Below the pieces are notes generated by a model that saw only the letters and a list, made by a program, of their open reading frames with translations, was not told where the DNA came from and searched no databases. The translations under genes were made by a program, and so were the position numbers. Positions 26,112-33,177 of a stretch of DNA of 64,000 nt are shown here, in pieces (position 1 is the stretch's first letter; each line of letters opens with the position of its first letter). Source of the DNA: Streptomyces sp. NBC_01429 (GTDB taxonomy: Bacteria; Actinomycetota; Actinomycetes; Streptomycetales; Streptomycetaceae); contig NZ_CP109599.1 in NCBI RefSeq assembly GCF_036231945.1, positions 6,475,501 through 6,539,500 on the forward strand, given 5' to 3'.

Positions 26112-26791
26112 GACCGGTCCCCTCGGGCACGGGAGGCGCCGTCGTCGTCCGCCGGGTGCGTGAGTTCGTGGGAGACGGAGACGACGCCGTCGACGCTCGC
26201 GCACAGCCGTACCAGCACCGGGATCAGACGCTTCTCCGTCACCGTGCCGCGCAGCGTCACCTGGCCCTCCTTGACATCCGTCGTGACGGCGCCGGGTGCC
26301 AGCCCCAGCGTTCCGGACAGGACGTCGTGGGAGATCTCCTCGCGGATGGCGTGGTCCTGCCGCAGGAACACCCGCAGCAGATCAGCGCGGCTGACGATGC
26401 CCAGCAGCCGGTCCGCCTCGTCCACCACGGGCAGCCGTTTGACGTTCTGCACCGCCATGAGACGGGCGGCCTCCACGACGGTCCAGTCGGGGCGCGCGCA
26501 GATCACCGGAGCGGACATGATCTCCCCGGCGGTACGCCCCTCGGCCCTGGCACGCTCCCACGCCTCCAGGTGCGGCAGAGGCGTCAGCCCCGACGGGTCG
26601 GGCCGGCCGGCTGCTTTGCGCAGCAGATCGGCCTCGGACACGATGCCGGCCGGTCGCCCCGCCTCGTCGAGTACCGGCACGGCGCTCACCCCGTTGTCCG
26701 ACAGCGCCCTGGCGATCTCCTTGAACGGTGTACCGAGCCGTACGCTCACCACATCGCGGGTCATGAGTTCACCGATTCTCCGGTGTTCCAT
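26108..26791 (-). CDS. CBS-pair protein with BON domain (second copy)
   Basis: A 227-residue protein of the same build as 8334-9020: CBS1 (IGELMTRDVVSVRLGTPFKEIARALSDN ... AGIVSEADLL), CBS2 (MSAPVICARPDWTVVEAARLM ... LLGIVSRADLL), BON (TTDVKEGQVTLRGTVTEKRLIPVLVRLCASVDGVVSV). ATG chosen with GGGAG upstream. First gene of a minus-strand run with the Usp and probably the alcohol dehydrogenase. Its upstream region carries the tandem palindromic repeat at 26801-26850. Confidence 0.9.
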   Translation of the reverse strand: MEHRRIGELMTRDVVSVRLGTPFKEIARALSDNGVSAVPVLDEAGRPAGIVSEADLLRKAAGRPDPSGLTPLPHLEAWERARAEGRTAGEIMSAPVICARPDWTVVEAARLMAVQNVKRLPVVDEADRLLGIVSRADLLRVFLRQDHAIREEISHDVLSGTLGLAPGAVTTDVKEGQVTLRGTVTEKRLIPVLVRLCASVDGVVSVSHELTHPADDDGASRARGDRS

Positions 26792-26800
26792 GTCCTCACT

Positions 26801-26850
26801 CCCTTCCCAGCCACGGACCGTGGGACCCTTCCCGGCCACGGACCGTGGGA
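26801..26850. repeat. Two tandem 25-base repeats, each with a CCACGGACCGTGG palindrome
   Basis: Units 26801-26825 and 26826-26850 differ at one base. Each begins CCCTTCCC and contains the 13-base palindrome CCACGGACCGTGG (26811-26823, 26836-26848); a further half GCCGTGG follows at 26851-26857. It starts ten bases upstream of the CBS-BON start codon, in the 5' leader or promoter, so it may be an operator pair or two RNA hairpins. Confidence 0.7.
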
Positions 26851-26938
26851 GCCGTGGCTTCCCCTCCAGGGTCCGCGCCACCGCGACCGTGCGGCATGAG
26901 CCACTCGGCCCCAGCGAGGGCCGGTAGGTCTCGCGACG

Positions 26939-26953
26939 GGGACCCACCGGCCC
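26939..26953. promoter_or_regulatory. Candidate DosR/OsdR-type box upstream of the nitroreductase
   Basis: GGGACCCACCGGCCC (GGGAC-N5-GGCCC), 65 bases before the nitroreductase start and in the divergent region shared with CBS-BON. Same form as 20298-20312. Confidence 0.35.
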
Positions 26954-27017
26954 CTGCCCGGATCCCCACCCCGACACCACGCTGGAAGGCAAGGACAGAA
27001 CCACCCGGGAGGCCCCC

Positions 27018-28031
27018 GTGCTCGCACAAGGACTGGACGTGACGGCAGTGGCCGGTCTCGTGTCCGACGCCACAGCCGCGCCGTCGATGCACAACGCGCA
27101 GCCGTGGCGGTTCCGCTACGCGACGGGCAGTGGCACCTTCGCGCTCTTCGCCGATCCCGGGCGCGTCATGCCGTACGCGGACCCCACCACGCGCGGTCTG
27201 CACATCGGCTGCGGCGCCGCCCTGCTGAACCTGCGGGTCGCTGTCGCGCATGCGGGCCGGAACCCGGTGACGGCACTCCTGCCCGACCCGGCCGTTCCGG
27301 AGCTGCTGGCGACCGTACGAACCGGGGCGCCACCGGCCGCGTCCCCCGCCGCGCCGCCGAGCGCGGCACCCGGCGCGATGGCAGTCCTGTACCCGGCCAT
27401 CCGCGACCGTCATACCAGCCGCTACCCCTACACCGGCCAGGAGATACCGCAGGACGTCCGCGCCGCGCTCCACAACGCCGCGCGCGAGGAGGGCGCCGAA
27501 CTCGCCTTCCTGCGAGAACCCCACCTTCAGGCGGTACTGGATCTGACCCGCGACGCGAAGGGCTACGACCTCATGGACGCCGACAAGAGCGCCGAGACGG
27601 AACGCTGGACCCGGGACGCCCATACCGAAGCACCCACCGACGGGGTACCGGACTACGCCTTCGGACCGCGCAAGGCGGCCGGCGGGGCCCCCACCCGTGA
27701 CTTCGCGGGCCGGACCGCGCACCCCGGCCGCCCGCTGGCCGACTTCGAAAAGCACCCCCGCCTCGCACTGCTGAGCACAGCCGCCGACGAACCGGCCGAC
27801 TGGCTGCGGGCGGGGCAGGCGCTGGAACGTGTCCTTCTGCTGGCCACCTTGCACGGGCTGGTCGCCTCCTTCGCCACCCAGGCCGTCGAACGCCCCGACC
27901 TGCGGTGGCTGCTGCGCGACCCGCTCACGGGCGCCGGCCACGCGCAGATGGTTCTCCGACTGGGCTACGGCCCCCGGGGACCCAGCTCGCCGCGCCGCCC
28001 CGTACAGGAGGTGCTGACGATCGAGGACTGA
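27018..28031 (+). CDS. Acg-like nitroreductase-family protein
   Basis: A 337-residue protein with the family start VAGLVSDATAAPSMHNAQPWRFR and FADPGRVMPYADPTTRGLHIGCGAALLNL. It has the double-lobe layout of Acg/Rv2032-type proteins, in which one molecule contains two nitroreductase halves. Mycobacterial members belong to the DosR regulon and may only store flavin rather than reduce nitro compounds. GTG start with GGGAGG upstream. Followed at 50 bases by a Usp gene on the same strand, probably an operon. Confidence 0.87.
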   Translation: MLAQGLDVTAVAGLVSDATAAPSMHNAQPWRFRYATGSGTFALFADPGRVMPYADPTTRGLHIGCGAALLNLRVAVAHAGRNPVTALLPDPAVPELLATVRTGAPPAASPAAPPSAAPGAMAVLYPAIRDRHTSRYPYTGQEIPQDVRAALHNAAREEGAELAFLREPHLQAVLDLTRDAKGYDLMDADKSAETERWTRDAHTEAPTDGVPDYAFGPRKAAGGAPTRDFAGRTAHPGRPLADFEKHPRLALLSTAADEPADWLRAGQALERVLLLATLHGLVASFATQAVERPDLRWLLRDPLTGAGHAQMVLRLGYGPRGPSSPRRPVQEVLTIED

Positions 28032-28081
28032 CCGGCACCGGCCGGCTGTTTCACACAAAGGCAGGGAAGGCGGTGGGAGCG

Positions 28082-28990
28082 ATGGAGCTCCCCGTGGTCG
28101 TGGGAATCGACGGATCGGAAGGCAGCCTGTGGGCGGTCGACTGGGCAGCCGCCGAAGCGGAACGTACCGGCCTGCCGCTCCGCCTGGTCCACGCGTCACT
28201 CTGGGAACGCTACGAAGGAGTGTGGCCAAGCCGTGGCCCGGACCGCCCCTCCGAGCAGATCTACGCCGAGAACCTCGTCGCCTCCGCCGCGCAGCGGGTC
28301 AACCAGCTCGCCCCCGACGTGAAGGTGTCCACCGACGTACAGCCCGAGGACCCGGTGGCGGCCCTCCTGGCCGAGAGCCGGGAAGCCACCCTGCTCGTGG
28401 TGGGACCGCGCGGCCACGGCACGGTCGCGGGCATGCTCCTGGGCTCCGTGGGTCTGGCGGTCGCGGCGCGGGCCCGCTGCCCGGTCGTGGTGGCCCGCGG
28501 CGAGGAGCCCAACCGGCGGGGCGCCTTCCAGCGGGTGGTCCTGGGCGTCGGGGAGTCCACCGGGTCCACCTCCGCCGCGCACTTCGCCTTCCGCGCGGCC
28601 CGCGCGCGGGGCTGCGAACTCCTCGCCGTACGCGCCTGGCGCAGCCCCGCCCGCGAGAACATGCCGTACCCGCAGCCGGGCGGCGCGCAGGAGAAGATCT
28701 GCCGCCGTCAGGCGGAAGAGAGCCTGGACCGGGTCCTGGGCGTCGTCCTCGCCGCCTACCCGGAAGTGCTCCCGCACCGGAAAGCCGTACAGGGAACGGC
28801 ACACCAGACACTGCTGGAGGAGGCGGCCAGCGCCGATCTGCTCGTGGTCGGTGCCCGGCGGCGGCACGGTGCCGTCGGCCTCCAGCTCGGACGCGTCAAC
28901 CACGCGATGCTGCACCATGCCCCGTGCCCGGTCGCCGTCGTTCCGGCGGTGAGCCTGTCAGCGGAGACCGACCACGAGATGAGGACGTGA
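28082..28990 (+). CDS. Tandem-domain universal stress protein
   Basis: A 302-residue Usp: PVVVGIDGSEGSLWAVDWAAAEAE ... LLVVGPRGHGTVAGMLLGSVGLAVAARARCPVVVARG, then RVVLGVGESTGSTSAAHFAFRAA ... LLVVGARRRHGAVGLQLGRVNHAMLHHAPCPVAVVPA. Both modules keep recognisable G-x2-G-x9-G motifs. The start is uncertain: ATG at 28082 begins the fold correctly, with a GTG three codons upstream as alternative. Its stop overlaps a GTG of the next gene, so the two are probably co-translated. Confidence 0.9.
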   Translation: MELPVVVGIDGSEGSLWAVDWAAAEAERTGLPLRLVHASLWERYEGVWPSRGPDRPSEQIYAENLVASAAQRVNQLAPDVKVSTDVQPEDPVAALLAESREATLLVVGPRGHGTVAGMLLGSVGLAVAARARCPVVVARGEEPNRRGAFQRVVLGVGESTGSTSAAHFAFRAARARGCELLAVRAWRSPARENMPYPQPGGAQEKICRRQAEESLDRVLGVVLAAYPEVLPHRKAVQGTAHQTLLEEAASADLLVVGARRRHGAVGLQLGRVNHAMLHHAPCPVAVVPAVSLSAETDHEMRT

Positions 28991-28995
28991 CCACC

Positions 28996-29676
28996 ATGTC
29001 CAAGCAGGAAACCGGCCTCGGCGCACGGATCACCGCCCGCCGTGAACAACTGGGACTCACCCGCGAGACAGTGGCCGAACTCGTCGGATCCGCCCCGGGC
29101 TACCTGCGGTACGTGGAGGAGGGACAGGTACTCCCCAGCACCGGGCTCACGCTGCGGCTGGCCCACGCGCTGGACACCACGGCCGACGCGCTGACGGCCG
29201 CCTGGCCGAACCCCTCACCACACCACACCGGCGGTAACACGACCGGCAGCGACAGCGACACGCGAACACCGCGACTCGAACTGCTGAGCCGGGACGAGTG
29301 CCGCGCTCTGCTGCCGTCGCAAGGAATCGGCCGACTGGCGATCCGGACCCGGACCGGACCCGCGATCATTCCACTCAACTACCTGTACACCAGCGGCAAT
29401 TTGGCGTACCGGACGGCCCCGGGCAGTGCCGCCGCCTCGGCGGCCGAGCAGGAGGTCGTGTTCGAGGTCGACCATGTCGACGAGACGTCACATCAGGGCT
29501 GGAGCATCAACATCGTCGGTGTCGCCCGCGCCGTGACCGGCGATGCTGCCGCTCGCGGACTCGACCAGCTCGCCCGGACGATGCCCTGGGCCGGCGGCGG
29601 CCGCCGCCAGTGGCTGTCCATCGTTCCCATACGCATGACAGGCCGGCGCATCGAGTTGCGGGCAACGGCCGGCTGA
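28996..29676 (+). CDS. XRE helix-turn-helix + flavin split-barrel protein (second copy)
   Basis: A 226-residue protein with the same two parts as 23370-24068: LGARITARREQLGLTRETVAELVGSAPGYLRYVEEG (XRE), a Thr/Ser-rich linker, then LLSRDECRALLPSQGIGRLAIRTRTGPAIIPLNYLYTSGNLAYRTAPG ... VVFEVDHVDETSHQGWSINIVGVA (PNPOx-like). ATG at MSKQETG parallels the paralogue's start; a GTG at 28987 overlapping the Usp stop is possible. A redox- or flavin-responsive regulator is the natural guess. Confidence 0.83.
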   Translation: MSKQETGLGARITARREQLGLTRETVAELVGSAPGYLRYVEEGQVLPSTGLTLRLAHALDTTADALTAAWPNPSPHHTGGNTTGSDSDTRTPRLELLSRDECRALLPSQGIGRLAIRTRTGPAIIPLNYLYTSGNLAYRTAPGSAAASAAEQEVVFEVDHVDETSHQGWSINIVGVARAVTGDAAARGLDQLARTMPWAGGGRRQWLSIVPIRMTGRRIELRATAG

Positions 29677-29699
29677 CGTCGCGTCCGAGCGCCGGTCCG

Positions 29700-30447
29700 T
29701 CAGCGAGGGACCAGAACGACCGGGTGGGTGACAGGCCCCAGCGGTGAATCGATCCGGTGAGCGGGCCTGCGGCGGACGCCTCGACCAGCGCCCCGGCGAC
29801 GGACCAGGCCCGGACGGCCTCCTCCGTGATCACGAGGTCCGGAAACTCCTCCCGGACAGGGGCGACCGTGCGAACCGTCGCGGCGGTCTCCAGCGCCGCC
29901 ATGCCGCCCACGTCCGGCGGGAACGTCCAGACGCTCACCACCCGCAGCGAGGACCCGCGCAGCACCGCCGTCCGTGCCGTCGCCAGTACGACACCTGCCG
30001 GGGCCTCGGCCGCATCCCGTACGACGACGACGGGCCCGTGCGCGCGAGCGGCGACGCGGAGCCCGACCGACCCCAGGAGGAGGGCGGCGAAACCACCGCG
30101 TCCCCGAGAGCCGACCACGATCGTGCCGCCGTCGGCCGCTTCCAGCAGGCTCTCCGCCGGCTCGTCCCGGCTCAGCCTGTGGTGACGGCCACCCCGGGGT
30201 ACCGCTGCGACACCCGCGCCACCGACTCGTCGAGCACCCGCTCGGCGGCATCGAGGATGGAACGAGAACGGTCGTAGGCCAGATACCCGGCCTGCTCGAC
30301 GCCGATCGCGTGCACGACGGTCAGAGGCTGCTCGCGCGCCGCGGCCTCACCCGCTGCCCACAGCACACCCTCCGCCGCCGTCCTCGAACCGTCCGTACCG
30401 ACGACAACCGGCCCGAACCCAGGTATCCCCTGACTGACACCGCTCAT
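29700..30447 (-). pseudogene. Universal stress protein, degraded
   Basis: Begins well (GFGPVVVGTDGSRTAAEGVLWAAGEAA, RBS AGGAGG) and is very like the Usp at 7217-8107. A one-base loss near 30175 moves the frame before LSRDEPAESLLEA; the second module lacks about 11 residues after VVVRDAAEAPAG and again after AALE, and a further shift near the end gives AHRIDSPLGPVTHPVVLVPR without the usual HAPCPVAVV. Several separate lesions make sequencing error unlikely as the whole explanation. Confidence 0.85.
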
Positions 30448-30589
30448 GACATTGCCTCCTGCCGGCGACGACCCTGGAAGGCGCCGCTTTCCCCACCCTG
30501 CCCAGAATGGGGGGCCTTGAGGGAGTGCCACCGGGGCCAGACTGCGGGGCCGATGGGCCCACCACCCTGTACAGGTCCCGTTCACATGC

Positions 30590-31084
30590 TCAGGCGGGCG
30601 TGGTGGGCGGGATACGGAACAGGATGTGCCGGGCCTTGCGTTGGACTTCTTCGAGCAGGCCCTGGTCGGCCAGGTCGCGCAGAGCCCGGCGGACGTTCCG
30701 GCGCGAGAGAGCGCCGAGAGCCGCGCGGACGTCTTCGGCTGACCACAGCCGGCGTGGGGCTTGGCCCATGAGAGCAAGGATTTTCCCGGTGTCCAGTGCC
30801 TCCGCTGTCGGGGAGGGTGAGGGCGGGGCCGGTGCGGTGGTGCCGGGGGCGACCGTCAGGTCGGGTGGGTTGGTGACCAGTTCGTCCCACATCTGCCCCA
30901 GGCGGGGAATGTCGGCCACCGTGTCACGCAGTCGCTCGTACATCCGCGCCTGGGCCGCTGCCGCTTTGGCGCGGCGGTCGAACTCCACCCGCAGGGCCTC
31001 CGCGTCGGCCGGGGTCTTCACATCGCACCAGGACCGAAGAGTCTCCACGACGGGCACGGTAAGCCGCGCCCCCCGTCCGCGCAA
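30590..31084 (-). CDS. Hypothetical protein with C-terminal winged helix
   Basis: A 164-residue protein, not a family I can name. Residues about 12-75 look helical and charged (TPADAEALRVEFDRRAKAAAAQARMYERLRDTVADI), followed by a Pro/Ser/Thr linker (about 75-95) and a C-terminal winged-helix-like part (ALMGQAPRRLWSAEDVRAALGALSRRNVRRALRDLADQGLLEEVQRKARHILFRI). It reads in the same direction as, and 51 bases after, the Nudix-like gene, so they are probably one transcript under the palindrome at 31601. Its architecture mirrors the protein at 31778-32479. Confidence 0.6.
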   Translation of the reverse strand: MRGRGARLTVPVVETLRSWCDVKTPADAEALRVEFDRRAKAAAAQARMYERLRDTVADIPRLGQMWDELVTNPPDLTVAPGTTAPAPPSPSPTAEALDTGKILALMGQAPRRLWSAEDVRAALGALSRRNVRRALRDLADQGLLEEVQRKARHILFRIPPTTPA

Positions 31085-31135
31085 AGTCGTTCGCCCCTCC
31101 CGTCCCCCGTACTGGTGAAGGTCCGCACACGGCTG

Positions 31136-31591
31136 CTACCACTCCAGGGCCTGCCGCCCGTCGGGCAGAACGCCCTGGAGGTAGCCGTCGAGGAAAGCCG
31201 GGAGTTCGGCTGGGCGGGTGGCCGCCTCCCCGGCGAGCAGCCGTGCGAGCGGCCACCAGGCCGTACCGGGGCCGGCGGGCGGACGCGGCGTGCCGGGCGG
31301 CAGCATGACGAGGAGGAGCCGCCGCTCGACGCGGCCGGGGTCCGCCGCAGCAGGGGTGCGTACCCAAGGAGTCCCCACGGTCCGGGCGACCTGCGCGTCC
31401 GGCAGGCCCCACCATCGACGGGCGGCGATGCGGGCAGCGGTGTGGCAGGACTGTCCGGCACGCACCCCGATCTCGGGGGGCTGCCAGAAGAGGATGTGAT
31501 CGTGCAGCAGCACTCCGGCCGGTGAGCGGTCCACGAGGGCCAGGCCGGCCACGCCGCGCGGCCGGATAGCGGAGAGTTCCATGACGGCCAC
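31136..31591 (-). CDS. Nudix-like protein lacking the catalytic Nudix box
   Basis: A 151-residue protein. GQSCHTAARIAARRWWGL aligns with the Nudix box region G-E-S-x2-x-AA-xREx-xEExGL, but the catalytic RExxEE is replaced by IAARRW, and the tail TAWWPLARLL resembles the 'WW-plxeL' end of Nudix folds. If the fold is right it binds rather than hydrolyses a nucleotide-sugar-like ligand, as do Nudix-derived regulators such as NrtR. GTG at 31591 is used; ATG at 31582 is possible. The palindrome at 31601 contains a TAGCAT -10-like hexamer that would give an almost leaderless message. Homology is weak. Confidence 0.45.
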   Translation of the reverse strand: MAVMELSAIRPRGVAGLALVDRSPAGVLLHDHILFWQPPEIGVRAGQSCHTAARIAARRWWGLPDAQVARTVGTPWVRTPAAADPGRVERRLLLVMLPPGTPRPPAGPGTAWWPLARLLAGEAATRPAELPAFLDGYLQGVLPDGRQALEW

Positions 31592-31600
31592 TCTGCGCGC

Positions 31601-31618
31601 ATGCTATTGAAATGGCAT
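31601..31618. promoter_or_regulatory. 18-bp palindromic operator, copy 1
   Basis: ATGCTATTGAAATGGCAT, of form ATGNTATT-N2-AATNGCAT, between the divergent Nudix-like and winged-helix genes. It is followed by CCC and runs into a second perfect palindrome, GCATCCCAAGGGATGC (31615-31630). Its twin is at 33129-33146. TAGCAT on the minus strand could be a -10 element, so binding would block transcription. Confidence 0.65.
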
Positions 31619-31777
31619 CCCAAGGGATGCGTCCGTGTGGGCCCGGGGGTTGCGGACCGACCCTCGACAGGCGCCTCGCGTATCGCCGGAAGCCTGCGGA
31701 TTCCGTATTCCCTGTGGGTTGCGCGCGTCGTCGCGGTGAGGGTGCGGTCACTCATCAGGGTGGCGGGAGGTGATTGC

Positions 31778-32479
31778 GTGGTCGCAGAACGTGACCGGAG
31801 CCTTAGGGTGTTGCGCATGGACAGGATCAGCCTGACCTGGGAAGCCGCGCTGGCCGATCCGCCAGCCGCCGCGGCGTTGCTCAGGGGGCTCGAAGAGGGG
31901 GCCGAGGCGTACATCGTCCGGTCGCGCACGCTACGTCAGTGGCTTGAAAACGTACCGCCGTTGCCCACGGTCCCGCCCGGCGGCCGGCGTCCGCCTGATC
32001 CTGGCGGCAGAACATCGCCCGACCCGCCCGGCGAACCGTCGGACGGCGGCGGGAGCGGCGCGGCCTCGCCTGCCGGAGGGCAGAAGCGCGGGCCGGGTGG
32101 CAACCGTGACACGTCCCGCCCGTCGGCAGGATGTGACGCGCCGGCGCCCCCGCCGGGCGAGGGCGCCGGCGGTGACAGTGAGCGCGGCGGTGCGGGGTAT
32201 GTCCCACCCCCGCGTCAGGTCGACGGCCCGAAGGCAGGGGCGGAGCCGACGCTCTACGAGCGGGTGGAATCCATCCTCACGGGGTTCAGGCCCGGGGCAC
32301 ACCTGACGGCCCGCAGTGTCGCTTCGGAGATCGGCCACGACAACTTGCGAAGTCTGCGGCCCATCCTGGATCAGATGACCAGCCAGGGGCTGCTGGTGAA
32401 GACCGAACTCCACCCGCGCGCCGTGGTCTACCACCGCCCCGAGTCGACCCGGCCCCCGAAGGAGGCACCCACGAGCTGA
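31778..32479 (+). CDS. Hypothetical protein with Pro/Gly-rich linker and C-terminal winged helix
   Basis: A 233-residue protein with no family I recognise. The N-terminal part (SLTWEAALADPPAAAALLRGLEEGAEAYIVRSRTLRQWLENV) looks folded. About 90 residues of Pro, Gly and charged sequence follow, then a winged-helix-like end (LYERVESILTGFRPGAHLTARSVASEIGHDNLRSLRPILDQMTSQGLL). GTG at 31778 chosen because a near-perfect GGGAGGTGA lies just upstream; ATG at 31817 is the alternative. Transcribed away from the Nudix-like gene, with the 18-bp palindrome between them. Confidence 0.55.
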   Translation: MVAERDRSLRVLRMDRISLTWEAALADPPAAAALLRGLEEGAEAYIVRSRTLRQWLENVPPLPTVPPGGRRPPDPGGRTSPDPPGEPSDGGGSGAASPAGGQKRGPGGNRDTSRPSAGCDAPAPPPGEGAGGDSERGGAGYVPPPRQVDGPKAGAEPTLYERVESILTGFRPGAHLTARSVASEIGHDNLRSLRPILDQMTSQGLLVKTELHPRAVVYHRPESTRPPKEAPTS

Positions 32480-32772
32480 CCGTGCTCGGGAACGGGGACG
32501 GGCCGCCGCCGATGTAGGAGTTGGCGACGGCCCTCAACGGCCCCGGACCTGAGCAGACCTCTTCTCACAGTGGCCCGCGTCCCGTCGAACGACGGAACAG
32601 CGGGCCCGTCACCGCGGCCCGGCCGTTTCCGGCACCATAGCGCGAACATCGCGCCATGCCGCCAGGTTCGGCCGTGCCGTCATCCCTACGGGTGGCCGCC
32701 GGAAATGGGCCCGCCCGGCCAAGGACGGCTTTGATGGCACCGCCTTCTCCCGCGCCGCACAGGCGCACCACC
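32480..32772. other. Intergenic region, convergent
   Basis: About 290 bases between the convergent winged-helix and XRE genes. Open frames exist but none has a good start or a family. No strong hairpin noticed. Confidence 0.4.
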
Positions 32773-33084
32773 TCACACACCCCGCCCCGGCCACAGGTCG
32801 CACTCCAGCGCCCGCTCCAGACTGGCGATGGTCAGCAGGTCCGGCCAGACCCGCCCCTCCATGACATTGGCGATCGTCAGCCTGCTGACCCCGCTGCGGC
32901 GGGCCAGTTCGGCCACCGACCATCCGGTGCTCTCCAGAGCGCAGGCCAGCGCGAGGGCCAACGCCTGGGCGACCTTGGCGCCGTGATGGTCAGTCAACGC
33001 GGCTCGCGGCCAGGGCCCGGCCTGAACGAATCCACGGGGGCGGACGGAACGGCTGTCTCCTTGGGGCACGCGCCCCAGTCTCAC
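32773..33084 (-). CDS. Small XRE-type repressor-like protein
   Basis: About 103 residues. The helix-turn-helix is ALESTGWSVAELARRSGVSRLTIANVMEGRVWPDLLTIASLERALECDLWPG; the ending '...GRvWPDLxTIaxLExAL...LWPG' is a common form in small XRE proteins of Streptomyces accessory elements. There is no other domain. The start is a guess: GTG at 33084 has GGGAG about ten bases upstream, with GTG at 33069 as alternative. It is divergent from the recombinase-like gene, with the 18-bp palindrome between, so autorepression through that site is likely. Confidence 0.7.
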   Translation of the reverse strand: MRLGRVPQGDSRSVRPRGFVQAGPWPRAALTDHHGAKVAQALALALACALESTGWSVAELARRSGVSRLTIANVMEGRVWPDLLTIASLERALECDLWPGRGV

Positions 33085-33128
33085 CCATCCGGATCTCCCA
33101 GGTCGCACGGCATCCCCCAGCACCCAGC

Positions 33129-33146
33129 ATGGTATTCCAATAGCAT
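33129..33146. promoter_or_regulatory. 18-bp palindromic operator, copy 2
   Basis: ATGGTATTCCAATAGCAT, same ATGNTATT-N2-AATNGCAT form and same flanks (GC before, CCC after) as the copy at 31601. It contains TAGCAT (plus strand) and TACCAT (minus strand), either of which could be a -10 hexamer. Lies 45 bases from the XRE start and 32 from the recombinase-like start. Confidence 0.65.
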
Positions 33147-33177
33147 CCCTTCCGGGGTGTTTGTCTGGAGGATGCTG

